Assembly (NCBI RefSeq): GCF_001704275.1
Contig: NZ_CP011533.1
Coordinates: 7,998,001-8,062,000 of the forward strand
Source of the DNA: Streptomyces noursei ATCC 11455
GTDB taxonomy: Bacteria; Actinomycetota; Actinomycetes; Streptomycetales; Streptomycetaceae
DNA: 64,000 nt
Direction: 5' to 3'
Made by a program: the position numbers and the translations under genes. The notes under the pieces were generated by a model, which saw nothing but the letters and a program-made list of their open reading frames with translations, had not been told where the DNA came from and did not search any database. Of this stretch, positions 25,532 through 33,559 are shown piece after piece; the first letter of the stretch is position 1, and each line of letters begins with the position of its first letter.

Positions 25532-25821
25532 CCACCTCCGACCCCGACGCACTCACCGACCGGGTCACCGCCGGTCCCGGTGGCGCGATGACGGTTCAGG
25601 TCGGTGTCATCACCGGCGACCTGACCGTCACCACCACCGACCGGGGCGACGGCACGGCCCAGGTCGTCATCCACTACACCGGAGCCGAGGACCGCTACGA
25701 CCTCGAAGGGGGCCCGGTCCGGATCCCACCCGGTGGCGTGGACGTGCTCCACCGGGCCGTGCTCGAAGCGGTACGCGCCGGTGGTGCCGCCCAGATGCCG
25801 GGGACCGCCCCACGCCCCTGA
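25528..25821 (+). CDS. Small protein translationally coupled to the HNH nuclease
   Basis: A 97-residue protein whose GTG overlaps the nuclease stop (GTGA). It reads MTTSDPDALTDRVTAG, then two or three predicted beta strands (MTVQVGVITGDLTVTT and TAQVVIHYTG), a DRYDLEGGPVRIPPGG turn and an amphipathic helix VDVLHRAVLEAVRAGG. Codon use is typical of the genome, and there is no signal peptide, so it should be cytosolic. No family is recognised. The overlap suggests a functional link with the nuclease; an immunity or regulatory role is conceivable but unproven. Confidence 0.68.
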   Translation: MTTSDPDALTDRVTAGPGGAMTVQVGVITGDLTVTTTDRGDGTAQVVIHYTGAEDRYDLEGGPVRIPPGGVDVLHRAVLEAVRAGGAAQMPGTAPRP

Positions 25822-25898
25822 CGCTCCCCCGTGTCATCCACCGCACTCGTAACTTCCGTTGTTCCTGCGTGAGTTGTTGCTGCAGTGGTGTCACTTGA

Positions 25899-26042
25899 CC
25901 CAAGTGGCCTCGGTGGGCCGCCGGCCGCTGGGAGATCGACGGCGTCGACAGCCGCGGGGTCGGTTCGACCTGCGGTACGACGCCGGACATCCACACCGAG
26001 ATCCACGCCTTCAGGAAGTGGGTGAACGGCGTCCGGGGCTGA
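25899..26042 (+). pseudogene. Remnant of a trypsin-like serine protease gene (C-terminal end only)
   Basis: An in-frame stretch of 47 codons after a TGA (25896) ends with its own stop and reads WEIDGVDSRGVGSTCGTTPD, IHTEIHAFRKWVNGVRG. This is the typical C-terminus of chymotrypsin-family proteases: the beta strand before the final disulphide, a CG...P loop, a (V/I)HTE(V/I) segment and a terminal KW(V/I) helix. The catalytic His, Asp and Ser regions are absent upstream, so only a relic is left. Confidence 0.55.
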
Positions 26043-26303
26043 CCCGGCCCGAGCGGGCGCGGTGACCGGCGGGGGTTCGGTCGAACGGCCGGGCCCCCGC
26101 GCCCCGTTCGGCCCCGGAGTGGCGCGGCGTCGGCACGCGCGTCGCCCGATCCTCAGGGATACCACCGACCACTGACAGCGACCCCTGCTTCGCACCCGCG
26201 AACCACACCGGGCGTTCGGGGGACGTGTGCCCTGCCGGAGGGCACTCCTCGACGTACCGACACGAGAAGCGCCTTGCGGCGGGCGGGAGTTCGACGGCCT
26301 GCG

Positions 26304-26735
26304 CTATGCCGTGAAGCGGCGGACGTACCGCTTCTGCCAGGGGGTTTCCACGGCGTGCCGGTCGTAGTTCCGGCGGACGAACTCCACCGCCTCGTCGGCC
26401 GGGACGCCGTCGAGTACGGCGAGGCAGGCCAGCGCCGTACCGGTCCGACCGCGCCCGCCGCCGCAGGCGAACTCGACGCGTTCCCCCGCCGCCCGTTCCC
26501 ACGCCTCGCGGAGCACGTGCTGTGCCTGCGCGCGATCGCGCGGCAGTCGGAAGTCCGGCCAGAGCAACCACCCGGCCTCCCAGGGGACTTCGGGTGGCTG
26601 CTTGCCGAGGAGGTGGACGGCGTAGGAGGGCGTCGGGCCGGCGGGGAGCGGGCGGCGCAGGCCGCGTCCGCGGACCAGACGACCGGAGGGCAGTCGCAGG
26701 ACCCCGGGGTCGGTGGTCTGCCAGGTCTCGATCAC
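26304..26735 (-). CDS. Small dual-specificity/tyrosine phosphatase-like protein
   Basis: A 143-residue protein with a cysteine-phosphatase P-loop: Cys91-GGGRG-Arg97-Thr98 in FACGGGRGRTGTALAC, the CX5R(T/S) signature, and a general-acid Asp in WPDF (Asp61). Ala replaces the usual His before the catalytic Cys. The GTG start has a weak ribosome site. Targets are unknown; actinobacterial homologues are usually single genes of this size. Confidence 0.82.
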   Translation of the reverse strand: MIETWQTTDPGVLRLPSGRLVRGRGLRRPLPAGPTPSYAVHLLGKQPPEVPWEAGWLLWPDFRLPRDRAQAQHVLREAWERAAGERVEFACGGGRGRTGTALACLAVLDGVPADEAVEFVRRNYDRHAVETPWQKRYVRRFTA

Positions 26736-26834
26736 CCGTTCACCCTACGTCGCCCGGAGGCGCGCCGCGGGGGAAACCGCGGGAGCAGGGCGAACGCCCT
26801 TTCCGTGGCGCGAAATCCGAAAAGGCGTTGCAGG

Positions 26835-26885
26835 GGGAGTCGGATTCGCAACTGGAAAGGCAACGGCAACCGCAATCGTGCCAAT
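26835..26885. repeat. Second decayed hexanucleotide tract
   Basis: Forward strand units CGGATT, CGCAAC, TGGAAA, GGCAAC, GGCAAC, CGCAAT follow one another in phase. Style and length resemble the tract at 24530-24645, on the other side of the nuclease/phosphatase block. Confidence 0.4.
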
Positions 26886-26944
26886 AACCGACTGTAGCGT
26901 TGGTGGATGGGTTCTGTGACGATGTACCGTCCCGGGAACACGAG

Positions 26945-26982
26945 GTGGCCCTGGCAAGGCTCGGAACCGGTGCCAGGGCCAC
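26945..26982. repeat. Perfect 12-base inverted repeat (hairpin)
   Basis: GTGGCCCTGGCA and TGCCAGGGCCAC are separated by 14 bases. The predicted hairpin lies 33 bases before the start of the small gene at 27015, in its likely leader. No T-run follows, so a leader regulatory structure or a protein-binding dyad is as plausible as a terminator. Confidence 0.6.
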
Positions 26983-27014
26983 TCATTCGCATCCCACTCG
27001 ATCGAGGAGGACAG

Positions 27015-27344
27015 ATGCCCCCTGACCGAACGCCTCACTGGCGCCCGAGGGCAGCCCAGTTGAAGCGCTACGAAGCTAACATCCCTCGCGGGGGCCCGGT
27101 TGAAACCGGGGGCCGGCGTGACTTCCCGGTCAACGACCGGGCGGGCACCCGGTCCGCGGCCCGGTTCGGCGTCCGGTGCGACGTCCAACTCACCGCGCCG
27201 TTCGGTGCGTTCCTCGCGATCCCGTATCTGGGGAACGTCCTGGTGCAGGGTGTCGACACCCGCTGGGCGTCCGCCGTGGCGCTGGCCGGACTGATCGCCG
27301 TCTGCCGTTCCCGTCTCCGCCACCAGCGCCGACGCGCCGGCTGA
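27015..27344 (+). CDS. Small hypothetical protein with one hydrophobic stretch
   Basis: A 109-residue protein supported mainly by a strong GAGGAGG ribosome site 4 bases before its ATG and by codon bias in its second half. The N-terminal 70 residues are basic and polar. Then TAPFGAFLAIPYLGNVLVQG and WASAVALAGLIAVC form one or two short hydrophobic segments before a basic tail. A 7-base inverted repeat (CCCGGTT-GA-AACCGGG, 27095-27110) lies inside it. No family is recognised; it may be a small membrane peptide. Confidence 0.45.
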   Translation: MPPDRTPHWRPRAAQLKRYEANIPRGGPVETGGRRDFPVNDRAGTRSAARFGVRCDVQLTAPFGAFLAIPYLGNVLVQGVDTRWASAVALAGLIAVCRSRLRHQRRRAG

Positions 27345-27588
27345 CCCGGTGCGGCGCGCAGCCGCCCGGTCCCGGTGAGACGCGCTCGGACGGTGGTCCG
27401 AGACCTGGGCCCGCCGTGGCGCCGGAGGTCCTTCCGGCGTCACGGCGGGCCGCCCGGCACGGTGCCGGGGTCGCGACGCGGCGCCCGACGGCCCTCGGGT
27501 CGCGACTCCGATGCCCGCCGGCAAACCGCAAATCGCCCATTTCTGCGGCGAGTTCACGGTGGAACATCCCCCAGAAGGATTACAGCTG

Positions 27589-28842
27589 ATGACTCCTAAG
27601 GATCCTGGATCGGTCCCCTGCGCGAGGGCCGGCTGCCCCAACACGGTGGAGAGCGGATCCGGCCCGGGGCGGCGTCGGAAGTACTGCAGCGACGCCTGCG
27701 GCCGAGCCGCCCGCAAGATCCGCAGCTCGCGGCGGACACCGGAGGCCAGGTCGCACGACGAGGACGCCCTTCAGGTCGCCAACGACATGGCCTGCCGGAT
27801 CGCGGTGCTGCGGACCCAGATACGCGACGGCGACGCCCTCGCCGGGCTCCGGCAGGTCGTCGAGCTCACCAGCGACCTCGACCACGTCACCGCCGCCGTG
27901 GTGCAACAGGCCCGCGACCGCGGCCACAAGGGGCCGGCGATCGCCGAGGCCCTGCGCGTCACCGTGGACAAGGTCGGGCGGTCGTACACGGCGGAGCGCA
28001 TCGTCCGGAAGATGACCAAGCGCCGCGAGCGGCGTGCGGCCACCCTCGCCGCCATCCCGGCGGCGCTGCAGGCCGGCCGGGCCGAGCCGCCGCCCTGCCA
28101 GGCCCGCCCGGAGCAGTTGACCGCCCCGCCCCGCCCGGAGCCGCCGTCCGCCGTCCGCGCGGACGGCGAGCGCCGTCGGGCCGGCACCGTCCGCACCTCG
28201 CCGCAGCGCGGCCCGTACCCGGAGGGCGAGGGCGGCGGCGAAGGCGGGGGGAGAGGCGGCGACGGGGGTGCGGCCGGTGGCACGGTCGCGCCGGGCGGCG
28301 GACCGCCGGGCCAGGACTCCGGAACCGCGCTCGCCTCGGCGCTGTCCCACCTCCAGCGGGCCAGTGACAAGACCCTCCGGGCCCTGGCCGACGAGGCGCG
28401 GGTGAGTGCCTCGTACATCTCGCGGATCCTCTCCGGCGAGCGCAGCCCCTCCTGGAAGGTCACCCGCCGGCTGGTGCACGCCTGCGGCGGCGACCCGGAG
28501 ACCGTCCGCCCGCTGTGGGACGCCGCGCACGGACGGCGCCCGGCGCGCGCCGGGAGTCTGCACGCGGCGCTGCGCGGGCTCTATCTCTCCGCGGCCTGCC
28601 CGGATCCCACCCAGATCTGCCGCTCCAGCGGGCACGCCCTGAACGAGCGGGAGGTCGCCGGCCTGCTGCACGGCTCCCTCGTCCCGGACTGGGAGACCGT
28701 CGGCACGGTCGTCGGCGTCCTGCACGGCCGCCCGGACGACATCCGTCCGCTCTGGGACCACGCCCGACTCGCCCAACTCGCCCGCCGTACCTGCGGGTTG
28801 GTGTCCGAGCGCCGCACGCCGCGCGCCGAGGCGTTCGGATGA
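27589..28842 (+). CDS. Helix-turn-helix regulator with N-terminal zinc-finger-like motif
   Basis: A 417-residue protein. Residues 1-45 hold a CxxxxC...CxxxC arrangement (CARAGCP and YCSDACGRA), likely a small zinc finger. A helical region follows (about 55-160, ending VTVDKVGRSYTAERIVRKM). A Pro/Gly-rich linker with GEGGGEGGGRGG leads to a Cro/C1-type HTH (about 245-310): KTLRALADEARVSASYISRILSGERSPSWKV. The C-terminal 100 residues look like a second degenerate HTH repeat. AGAAGGA precedes the ATG. Its stop overlaps the ATG of the next, sigma-like gene, so they form one operon. It is probably a streptomycete developmental or stress regulator. Confidence 0.75.
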   Translation: MTPKDPGSVPCARAGCPNTVESGSGPGRRRKYCSDACGRAARKIRSSRRTPEARSHDEDALQVANDMACRIAVLRTQIRDGDALAGLRQVVELTSDLDHVTAAVVQQARDRGHKGPAIAEALRVTVDKVGRSYTAERIVRKMTKRRERRAATLAAIPAALQAGRAEPPPCQARPEQLTAPPRPEPPSAVRADGERRRAGTVRTSPQRGPYPEGEGGGEGGGRGGDGGAAGGTVAPGGGPPGQDSGTALASALSHLQRASDKTLRALADEARVSASYISRILSGERSPSWKVTRRLVHACGGDPETVRPLWDAAHGRRPARAGSLHAALRGLYLSAACPDPTQICRSSGHALNEREVAGLLHGSLVPDWETVGTVVGVLHGRPDDIRPLWDHARLAQLARRTCGLVSERRTPRAEAFG

Positions 28843-29408
28843 CGCCGCCCCCCTCCGGCGCGCCGGCCCCCTCCCGTGCGTCGGCCCCGGCGAGCCGGCG
28901 GTCCGCGGTCCCCGCCGCCCCGCCGGCGGTCACCCTGCCGCCCGCCTTCGAAGCCTTCTACGCCCTGCACTGCGGGCGCTACCTCGACTACGCCCTGGCC
29001 CACGCGGCGGAACCGGCCGCCTCCCGGATCCTGGGCGAGGCCATGGGTGAAGTCGCCATCCGCTGGGCCGACATCGTCCGCCGGCCCAACCCGGCCGCCT
29101 GCGCCTGGACCCTGGTGAGCACCCGCATACGGCAGCGCGGCGGGGGCCCGGACCCCACCCTGGAGGAGGGCGCGTTACGTCACCGTGCGCAGCCGGCGCT
29201 CCGTCATCACGTCCTGGAATACGACGCGTTCGTCCTGCACGAGGTGCTCGGCTACTCGGTGGAGGACGCCGCGGAGGCGATGGGGGAGGAGGTCAGTCGG
29301 GTCCGCTACGCCCTGACGACGGGGTGCCGTCGAGGGCGGTCGGGGGCGGTGCGGCGCCCGCCCGGGAGCCGCGTACCGGGACCGGCTCGCAATACCCCGC
29401 AGGAGTGA
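28839..29408 (+). CDS. Sigma-70-like HTH protein with TTA codon
   Basis: A 189-residue protein. After a Pro/Ala/Ser-rich N-terminus it resembles an ECF sigma factor or sigma-like regulator: FEAFYALHCGRYLDYALAHA suggests region 2 and YDAFVLHEVLGYSVEDAAEAMGEEVSRVR suggests region 4. Codon 113 is TTA (29175-29177), so expression should depend on bldA tRNA. The ATG overlaps the preceding stop (ATGA), indicating coupling to the HTH regulator. The region 2 part is weak, so it may not contact core polymerase. Confidence 0.65.
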   Translation: MTPPPSGAPAPSRASAPASRRSAVPAAPPAVTLPPAFEAFYALHCGRYLDYALAHAAEPAASRILGEAMGEVAIRWADIVRRPNPAACAWTLVSTRIRQRGGGPDPTLEEGALRHRAQPALRHHVLEYDAFVLHEVLGYSVEDAAEAMGEEVSRVRYALTTGCRRGRSGAVRRPPGSRVPGPARNTPQE

Positions 29409-29750
29409 CCCGCGCTGTTCGAGTGGTCGTCGGCGTCCGGACGCCAGATCTCCCACGGCTTCCCGCGGGCTGGGGGAACGTATGTGCAATGTCTGCCCCC
29501 GGATCACCCGTTACGGGGTCCGCTGCGGGCCGTTCTGTAGGGCACCTGTGCCCATCGACCGCCTCGGAGAGAGCGGGGCGGGCCGGCGCCCGTGTCCGGG
29601 CGCGGTCCGGTTCCGTTCGAATTCCTCTCCGGTGGCCCGTCCGGGCGCGGCGCGCGGTTGACACCGCGGGAGCCGGGACGGCGCGCCCTGCGGGCCCGGC
29701 CGGCCCGGCCGCGAGCACCAGCCGATGACCGTGGAAGGGGAACAAGAGCG
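29409..29750. other. Intergenic region before the ABC-Nudix gene
   Basis: These 342 bases show no credible reading frame, no strong dyad and no recognisable promoter pair. The last 60 bases are GC-rich up to the GGAAGGGG ribosome site of the ABC gene. Confidence 0.4.
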
Positions 29751-32231
29751 ATGCGCAGTACGCGAGTTGGGGGATACGGACGGGTACGGAAGGAGAAACC
29801 CGCGGCGGTGGCCGGCGGGGCGACGGACGGGGAGGAGCTCCGGTACGTCGACCGGACCGGCAGCCGGGAGCGGGCCGCGCGGCAGATCCGCCTGGTGGAC
29901 ATGGCGCGCCGACTGCCGCAACTGGTGCGGCGGTCGGTCGCCCTGGCCTGGCGCACCGACCGCACGGCGGCCCTGGGACTGCTGGTCTGCCAGGCGGCCT
30001 CGGGGGCGTTGCAGGCGCTCGGACTGCTGGCGGTCAGCGGGACGATCACGGCGCTGCTGACCGGCGGGGACATCTACGGCCGGCTGCTCGGGGCCTGGCC
30101 GTCGGTGGTCCTGCTGGCGGTCGCCGCCGGGGTGCGGGCGGCGCTCGGCATCGTGGTGGTCTGGCTGTCGTCCAGGCTGGGGCCGCAGATGTCCCGGGAG
30201 GCCGAACTCCGGCTGCTCCAGGCGGTGACCGAGGTCGAGCTGACGGCCTATGACGCGCCCGGCTTCACCCACCGCAAGGAGGCCGCCGACCGCGGCGCCG
30301 AGATCGCCCAGGACCTGGTGGGGGAGGGGCAGGACCTGATCGCCTCGCTCGCCTCGCTGGCGGCCGGCGCGGGTGTGCTGACGGCGCTGCACCCGGCGCT
30401 GTTGCCGCTGTTGGCGCTGGCCAGCCTGCCCCAGGCGGTGGCCCAGGTCGGTGCGGCCCGGGTGCGGTACCTGGCCCGGCTGCGGGCCGGTGGCGACTAC
30501 CGGCTGCTGTCGATCCTGCGCTGGCACGTCTGCGACCGGTACGCCGCCGACCAGGTACGGGCCGGCACCATGGCCGACTTCCTGATCGGGCGCTACCGCC
30601 AGATCACCGATCGGATCAACCGCGCCGACCGGCGCGCGGCCGACACCGGGGCACGGATGTCCGCGGCGGGCGCGGTCTGCGGCGGGCTGGCCTCCACGGC
30701 GGTCTGGGCGGCGGTGGTGTGGCTGCTGGCCACCGGCGGGATGACCGTCGGGCACGCCGGCACCGCGGTGTTCGCGCTCCAGACGGTCGGCACGGCGCTG
30801 CGCGGCCTGGTCGCCGGGGGCGCCCGCATCATGCGCACCGGGCTCTACATGGACGACTGGTCGGAGTTCCTGGCGGAGGCCGGCGGCTTCCGGATGCGCC
30901 GCGGCGACGTCGTGCCCGCCGCCCCGCAGGAGATCCGCGTCCAGGATCTCGTCTTCCGGTACGAGGAGGCGGCCCAGGACGCGCTGCGCGGTGTCTCGTT
31001 CAGCCTGCGGCGCGGTGAGGTCATCGCCCTGGTCGGCTACAACGGCAGCGGCAAGACCACCCTGGCCAAGCTGCTGAGCGGGCTGTACCTGCCGACCACC
31101 GGCACGGTCACCTGGGACGGCGTGCCCACCGGCGACCTCGACCCGCAGGCGATGTGGGCGCAGGTCGCCCTGGTGCCCCAGGACTACGCCCGTTGGCCGC
31201 TGACCGCCCGGGAGAACATCACCCTGGGCCGGCCCACCGAGGGCGGCGACGCCGACGTCCGCGACGCCTGTGCGCGGTCCGGTGCCGACGAGGTGATCGC
31301 CGAACTCCGGGCCGGGCTCGACACGGTGCTGGCCCGCGACTGGCTCGGCGGACAGGAGCTGTCCGGCGGGCAGTGGCAGCGGATCGCCCTCACCCGGGCG
31401 TTCCACCGCCGGGCCGGACTGCTCGTCCTGGACGAGCCGACCTCCGCGCTGGACCCGCTCGGAGAGCACCGCATCTTCGCCGGTCTGCGGGAGAGCGCGG
31501 CGACCCGTGCGGTGGTCCTGATCACCCACCGGCTCACCAACGTGGCGGTGGCCGACCGCATCCTGGTCCTGGACAAGGGCCGGGTCGTCCAGCACGGCAC
31601 CTTCCCCGAACTGGTCGCCGAACCAGGGCTGTTCCGGGACCTGTGGGCCTACCAGCACACCCGGGAGACACACCGGAACGAGGCGGGCGGGCCGATCGTC
31701 ACGGAGGCCGTCCCGCTTGCTCCGGCCGTCCCGCTTGCTCCGGCCGTCCCGCTGGCTCCGGCCGATCCGGCGGACGCCCCGGCCCCGGAGGACCGGCCCG
31801 TCGTCACCGGCACCGCGGCACTGCTGGTCAACGACCGGGGCCAGTACCTCCTCCATCTCCGGGACGCCCACAAGGAGATCCACGACTCCGGCACCTGGTC
31901 GCTGCCGGGCGGCGCCCTCGAGCCGGGCGAGACCGCGCACGAGGCGCTCACCCGAGAGCTGTGCGAGGAGGCCGGGTTGGCGGTGCCCGACCTGGCGCCG
32001 TTCGTGCTGCTGCGCCGCTCGGGGCCGGACGGCGTCCTGCGCGGGCACATCCAGGTCTTCCTCGGGCACTGGAACGGTGACGCGGCCGCGCTGCCGCTCA
32101 CCGAAGGGGTGATGCTGCACTGGTTCGACGCTGGGACGCTGCCCCGGCTGATGATGTGCGACTGGGCGGCGGAGGCCGTCCGTCGGCATCAGGACGAGCT
32201 GTGCGGGGCCGTCGAGGGCGCCCGCGGCTGA
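29751..32231 (+). CDS. ABC transporter (TMD-NBD) fused to a C-terminal Nudix domain
   Basis: An 826-residue half-transporter with an extra enzyme domain. About residues 60-350 are the six-helix exporter-type membrane domain. The nucleotide-binding domain follows: Walker A GYNGSGKTT (about 428-436), signature ELSGGQWQRIAL (about 535-546), Walker B LLVLDEPTSALD (about 556-567) and switch His in ITHR. A linker of three VPLAPA repeats (about 654-671) leads to a Nudix hydrolase domain with an intact box GGALEPGETA...RELCEEAGL (about 720-742). There is no stop or frame change at the junction. The exporter domain resembles peptide/lipid ABC exporters. GGAAGGGG lies about 11 bases before the ATG. Fused activities suggest that a nucleotide-linked substrate is handled during export (inference). 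Confidence 0.88.
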   Translation: MRSTRVGGYGRVRKEKPAAVAGGATDGEELRYVDRTGSRERAARQIRLVDMARRLPQLVRRSVALAWRTDRTAALGLLVCQAASGALQALGLLAVSGTITALLTGGDIYGRLLGAWPSVVLLAVAAGVRAALGIVVVWLSSRLGPQMSREAELRLLQAVTEVELTAYDAPGFTHRKEAADRGAEIAQDLVGEGQDLIASLASLAAGAGVLTALHPALLPLLALASLPQAVAQVGAARVRYLARLRAGGDYRLLSILRWHVCDRYAADQVRAGTMADFLIGRYRQITDRINRADRRAADTGARMSAAGAVCGGLASTAVWAAVVWLLATGGMTVGHAGTAVFALQTVGTALRGLVAGGARIMRTGLYMDDWSEFLAEAGGFRMRRGDVVPAAPQEIRVQDLVFRYEEAAQDALRGVSFSLRRGEVIALVGYNGSGKTTLAKLLSGLYLPTTGTVTWDGVPTGDLDPQAMWAQVALVPQDYARWPLTARENITLGRPTEGGDADVRDACARSGADEVIAELRAGLDTVLARDWLGGQELSGGQWQRIALTRAFHRRAGLLVLDEPTSALDPLGEHRIFAGLRESAATRAVVLITHRLTNVAVADRILVLDKGRVVQHGTFPELVAEPGLFRDLWAYQHTRETHRNEAGGPIVTEAVPLAPAVPLAPAVPLAPADPADAPAPEDRPVVTGTAALLVNDRGQYLLHLRDAHKEIHDSGTWSLPGGALEPGETAHEALTRELCEEAGLAVPDLAPFVLLRRSGPDGVLRGHIQVFLGHWNGDAAALPLTEGVMLHWFDAGTLPRLMMCDWAAEAVRRHQDELCGAVEGARG
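31710..31763 (+). repeat. Three 18-base tandem repeats in the ABC-Nudix linker
   Basis: GTCCCGCTTGCTCCGGCC twice plus a third copy with one change (TTGC to TGGC), in frame and encoding VPLAPA three times. Such a tract can expand or contract and so vary linker length. Confidence 0.85.
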
Positions 32232-32237
32232 GGGGAC

Positions 32238-32270
32238 GGGCCCGGACCGCCGCGCCGGCGGTCCGGGCCC
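32238..32270 (+). terminator. Hairpin terminator after ABC-Nudix gene
   Basis: GGGCCCGGACCGCC and GGCGGTCCGGGCCC, 14 bases each with a 5-base loop, beginning 7 bases after the stop. There is no T-run, as is usual for high-GC actinobacterial terminators. Confidence 0.75.
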
Positions 32271-32464
32271 GGTCCGGTGCGGGCGTCCCGGCTGACCTTT
32301 GCCCGGTCGCGAACGCGAAGCATGCAGGGCTGACTTTCGGTCAAGTATGGCCAAGGAGGCGTCGGACCCTTCCCCCTCGACGCACGTTCCGTAATAGGTT
32401 TCCTACCCACCGCAGTCGGCGGGAGTGGCCCGCCGCCGGGATCTGTCCGTCCACGGAGGAAGCG

Positions 32465-32641
32465 ATGCCGCAGGGAACCATCGTCCTGTTCAACAAGAGC
32501 GACTGTGTGGGCATCATCGCCGACGAGCACGGCGAGCGGCTCCCGTTCTCGGGGATGGAGACGCAGACCACCGACGTCGGCCAGCAGGTCGTCTTCGATG
32601 TGCACGGCGCGAAGGCCACCAACGTGATGGCTCTGCGCTGA
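32465..32641 (+). CDS. 58-residue degenerate cold-shock-domain protein
   Basis: A 58-residue protein that follows the beta-barrel pattern of CspA: QGTIVLFNKSDCVGIIADEH, then GERLPFSGME, VGQQVVFDVHG and AKATNVMAL. The nucleic-acid-binding aromatic motifs are lost: RNP1 (KGFGFI) is DCVGIIA and RNP2 (VFVH) is LPFSG. GGAGGA lies 4 bases before the ATG. It is probably a stress-induced relative, but direct RNA or DNA binding is doubtful. A hairpin terminator follows. Confidence 0.8.
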   Translation: MPQGTIVLFNKSDCVGIIADEHGERLPFSGMETQTTDVGQQVVFDVHGAKATNVMALR

Positions 32642-32648
32642 CGGGCCG

Positions 32649-32689
32649 GTGGCCGCGGACGACGTCGCCCCCGGGCCGTCCGCGGCCAC
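32649..32689. terminator. Bidirectional hairpin terminator
   Basis: GTGGCCGCGGACG and CGTCCGCGGCCAC, 13-base arms with a 15-base loop, lying between the convergent cold-shock-like gene and the ArsR-type pseudogene. Confidence 0.7.
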
Positions 32690-32691
32690 CA

Positions 32692-33434
32692 CTACACCGG
32701 CGGCGGGCCCGCCGGCCGACCCCGCTGGACGAGCAGGGTTCCCAGCGGCGTCCGGCGGTGCAGCACCGCCCGGCCGGCCCGCTCCGTGGTGATCAGGCCG
32801 GCACCCCGCAGCGCCGCGGTGTGGGTCGAGACCGTGGCGTTGCTGACGCACAGCCGGCGGGCGAGCGCCCCGGTGGTGTGCTCCTCCGCCAGGACCAGCA
32901 GGATGTCCAGACGGGTCCGGCCCAGCACCGCGGCCAGTGCCTCGTCGGCGCCGCCGGCCGGGGACGGCGGCAGGGGAAGCCCCGGCCCGGCCGGATCAGT
33001 GGCCAGACGGGACGCCGGACGGCCTCGAAGGCGGCACCCCGGGCCCGGCTGAGCAGCCGCCAGGCGTCGGCGTCGCCCCGGTGCAGGCCATGGACCCAGT
33101 GCGGGGCCGGCGTCCGCTGCCCGGCGTAGACCCGCTCGATCTCGGCACGGACCACCTCGGGCCCGGTGGCCCGGACGGACTCCAGCCCCTCCGCGAGGTC
33201 GTCGTCGAACTGGTCGAGGAAGCGTGGGGCCCGCGGAACGGGGACCAGGTTCCCGAAGGGCTCGGCGGCCGTCGGCAGGGCGCGCAGCGTCCGCTGCCGC
33301 CAGCGCTCGAAGGGCGGTGCGGCGTCGCGACGGCACATCATGCCGAGCGCCACGTTCAGTTCCTGGAGCGGGGCCGGTCGGGGCGCGAAGCGGACCCGGG
33401 CGAAGTCCGCGGCCGTGAAGTGGATCCGGATCAT
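32692..33434 (-). pseudogene. ArsR-family winged-helix regulator broken by internal deletion and frameshift
   Basis: The first about 146 residues (MIRIHFTAADFARVRFAPRP through AFEAVRRPVWPL) match the N-terminal part of a well-known streptomycete ArsR-like family of about 330 residues. At about 32996 the frame changes and the C-terminal winged helix resumes in another frame (GLPLPPSPAGG, ADEALAAVLGRTRLDILLVL, LCVSNATVSTHTAALRGAGL, ending about 32692). About 80 residues normally between these parts are missing. A deletion joining out-of-frame ends explains both. The complete protein cannot be made, and translation from the original start would run into an unrelated frame. Confidence 0.7.
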
Positions 33435-33559
33435 CGCGCCCCCTGCCGTCCTTCTTCGCCCGGCAGTTGCCGCGGCGGTGAAGGCGGCGCGACCGGTGGG
33501 AGGTCGCGGGGGTGCCGCCCACCGGTCGTGGGGGTGCCGCCCTGTCGCGGCCACGGCCG

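Noticed and set aside
25859..26065. 68-codon forward ORF
   Set aside because: It overlaps the protease remnant in another frame, is Arg-rich and lacks a ribosome site.
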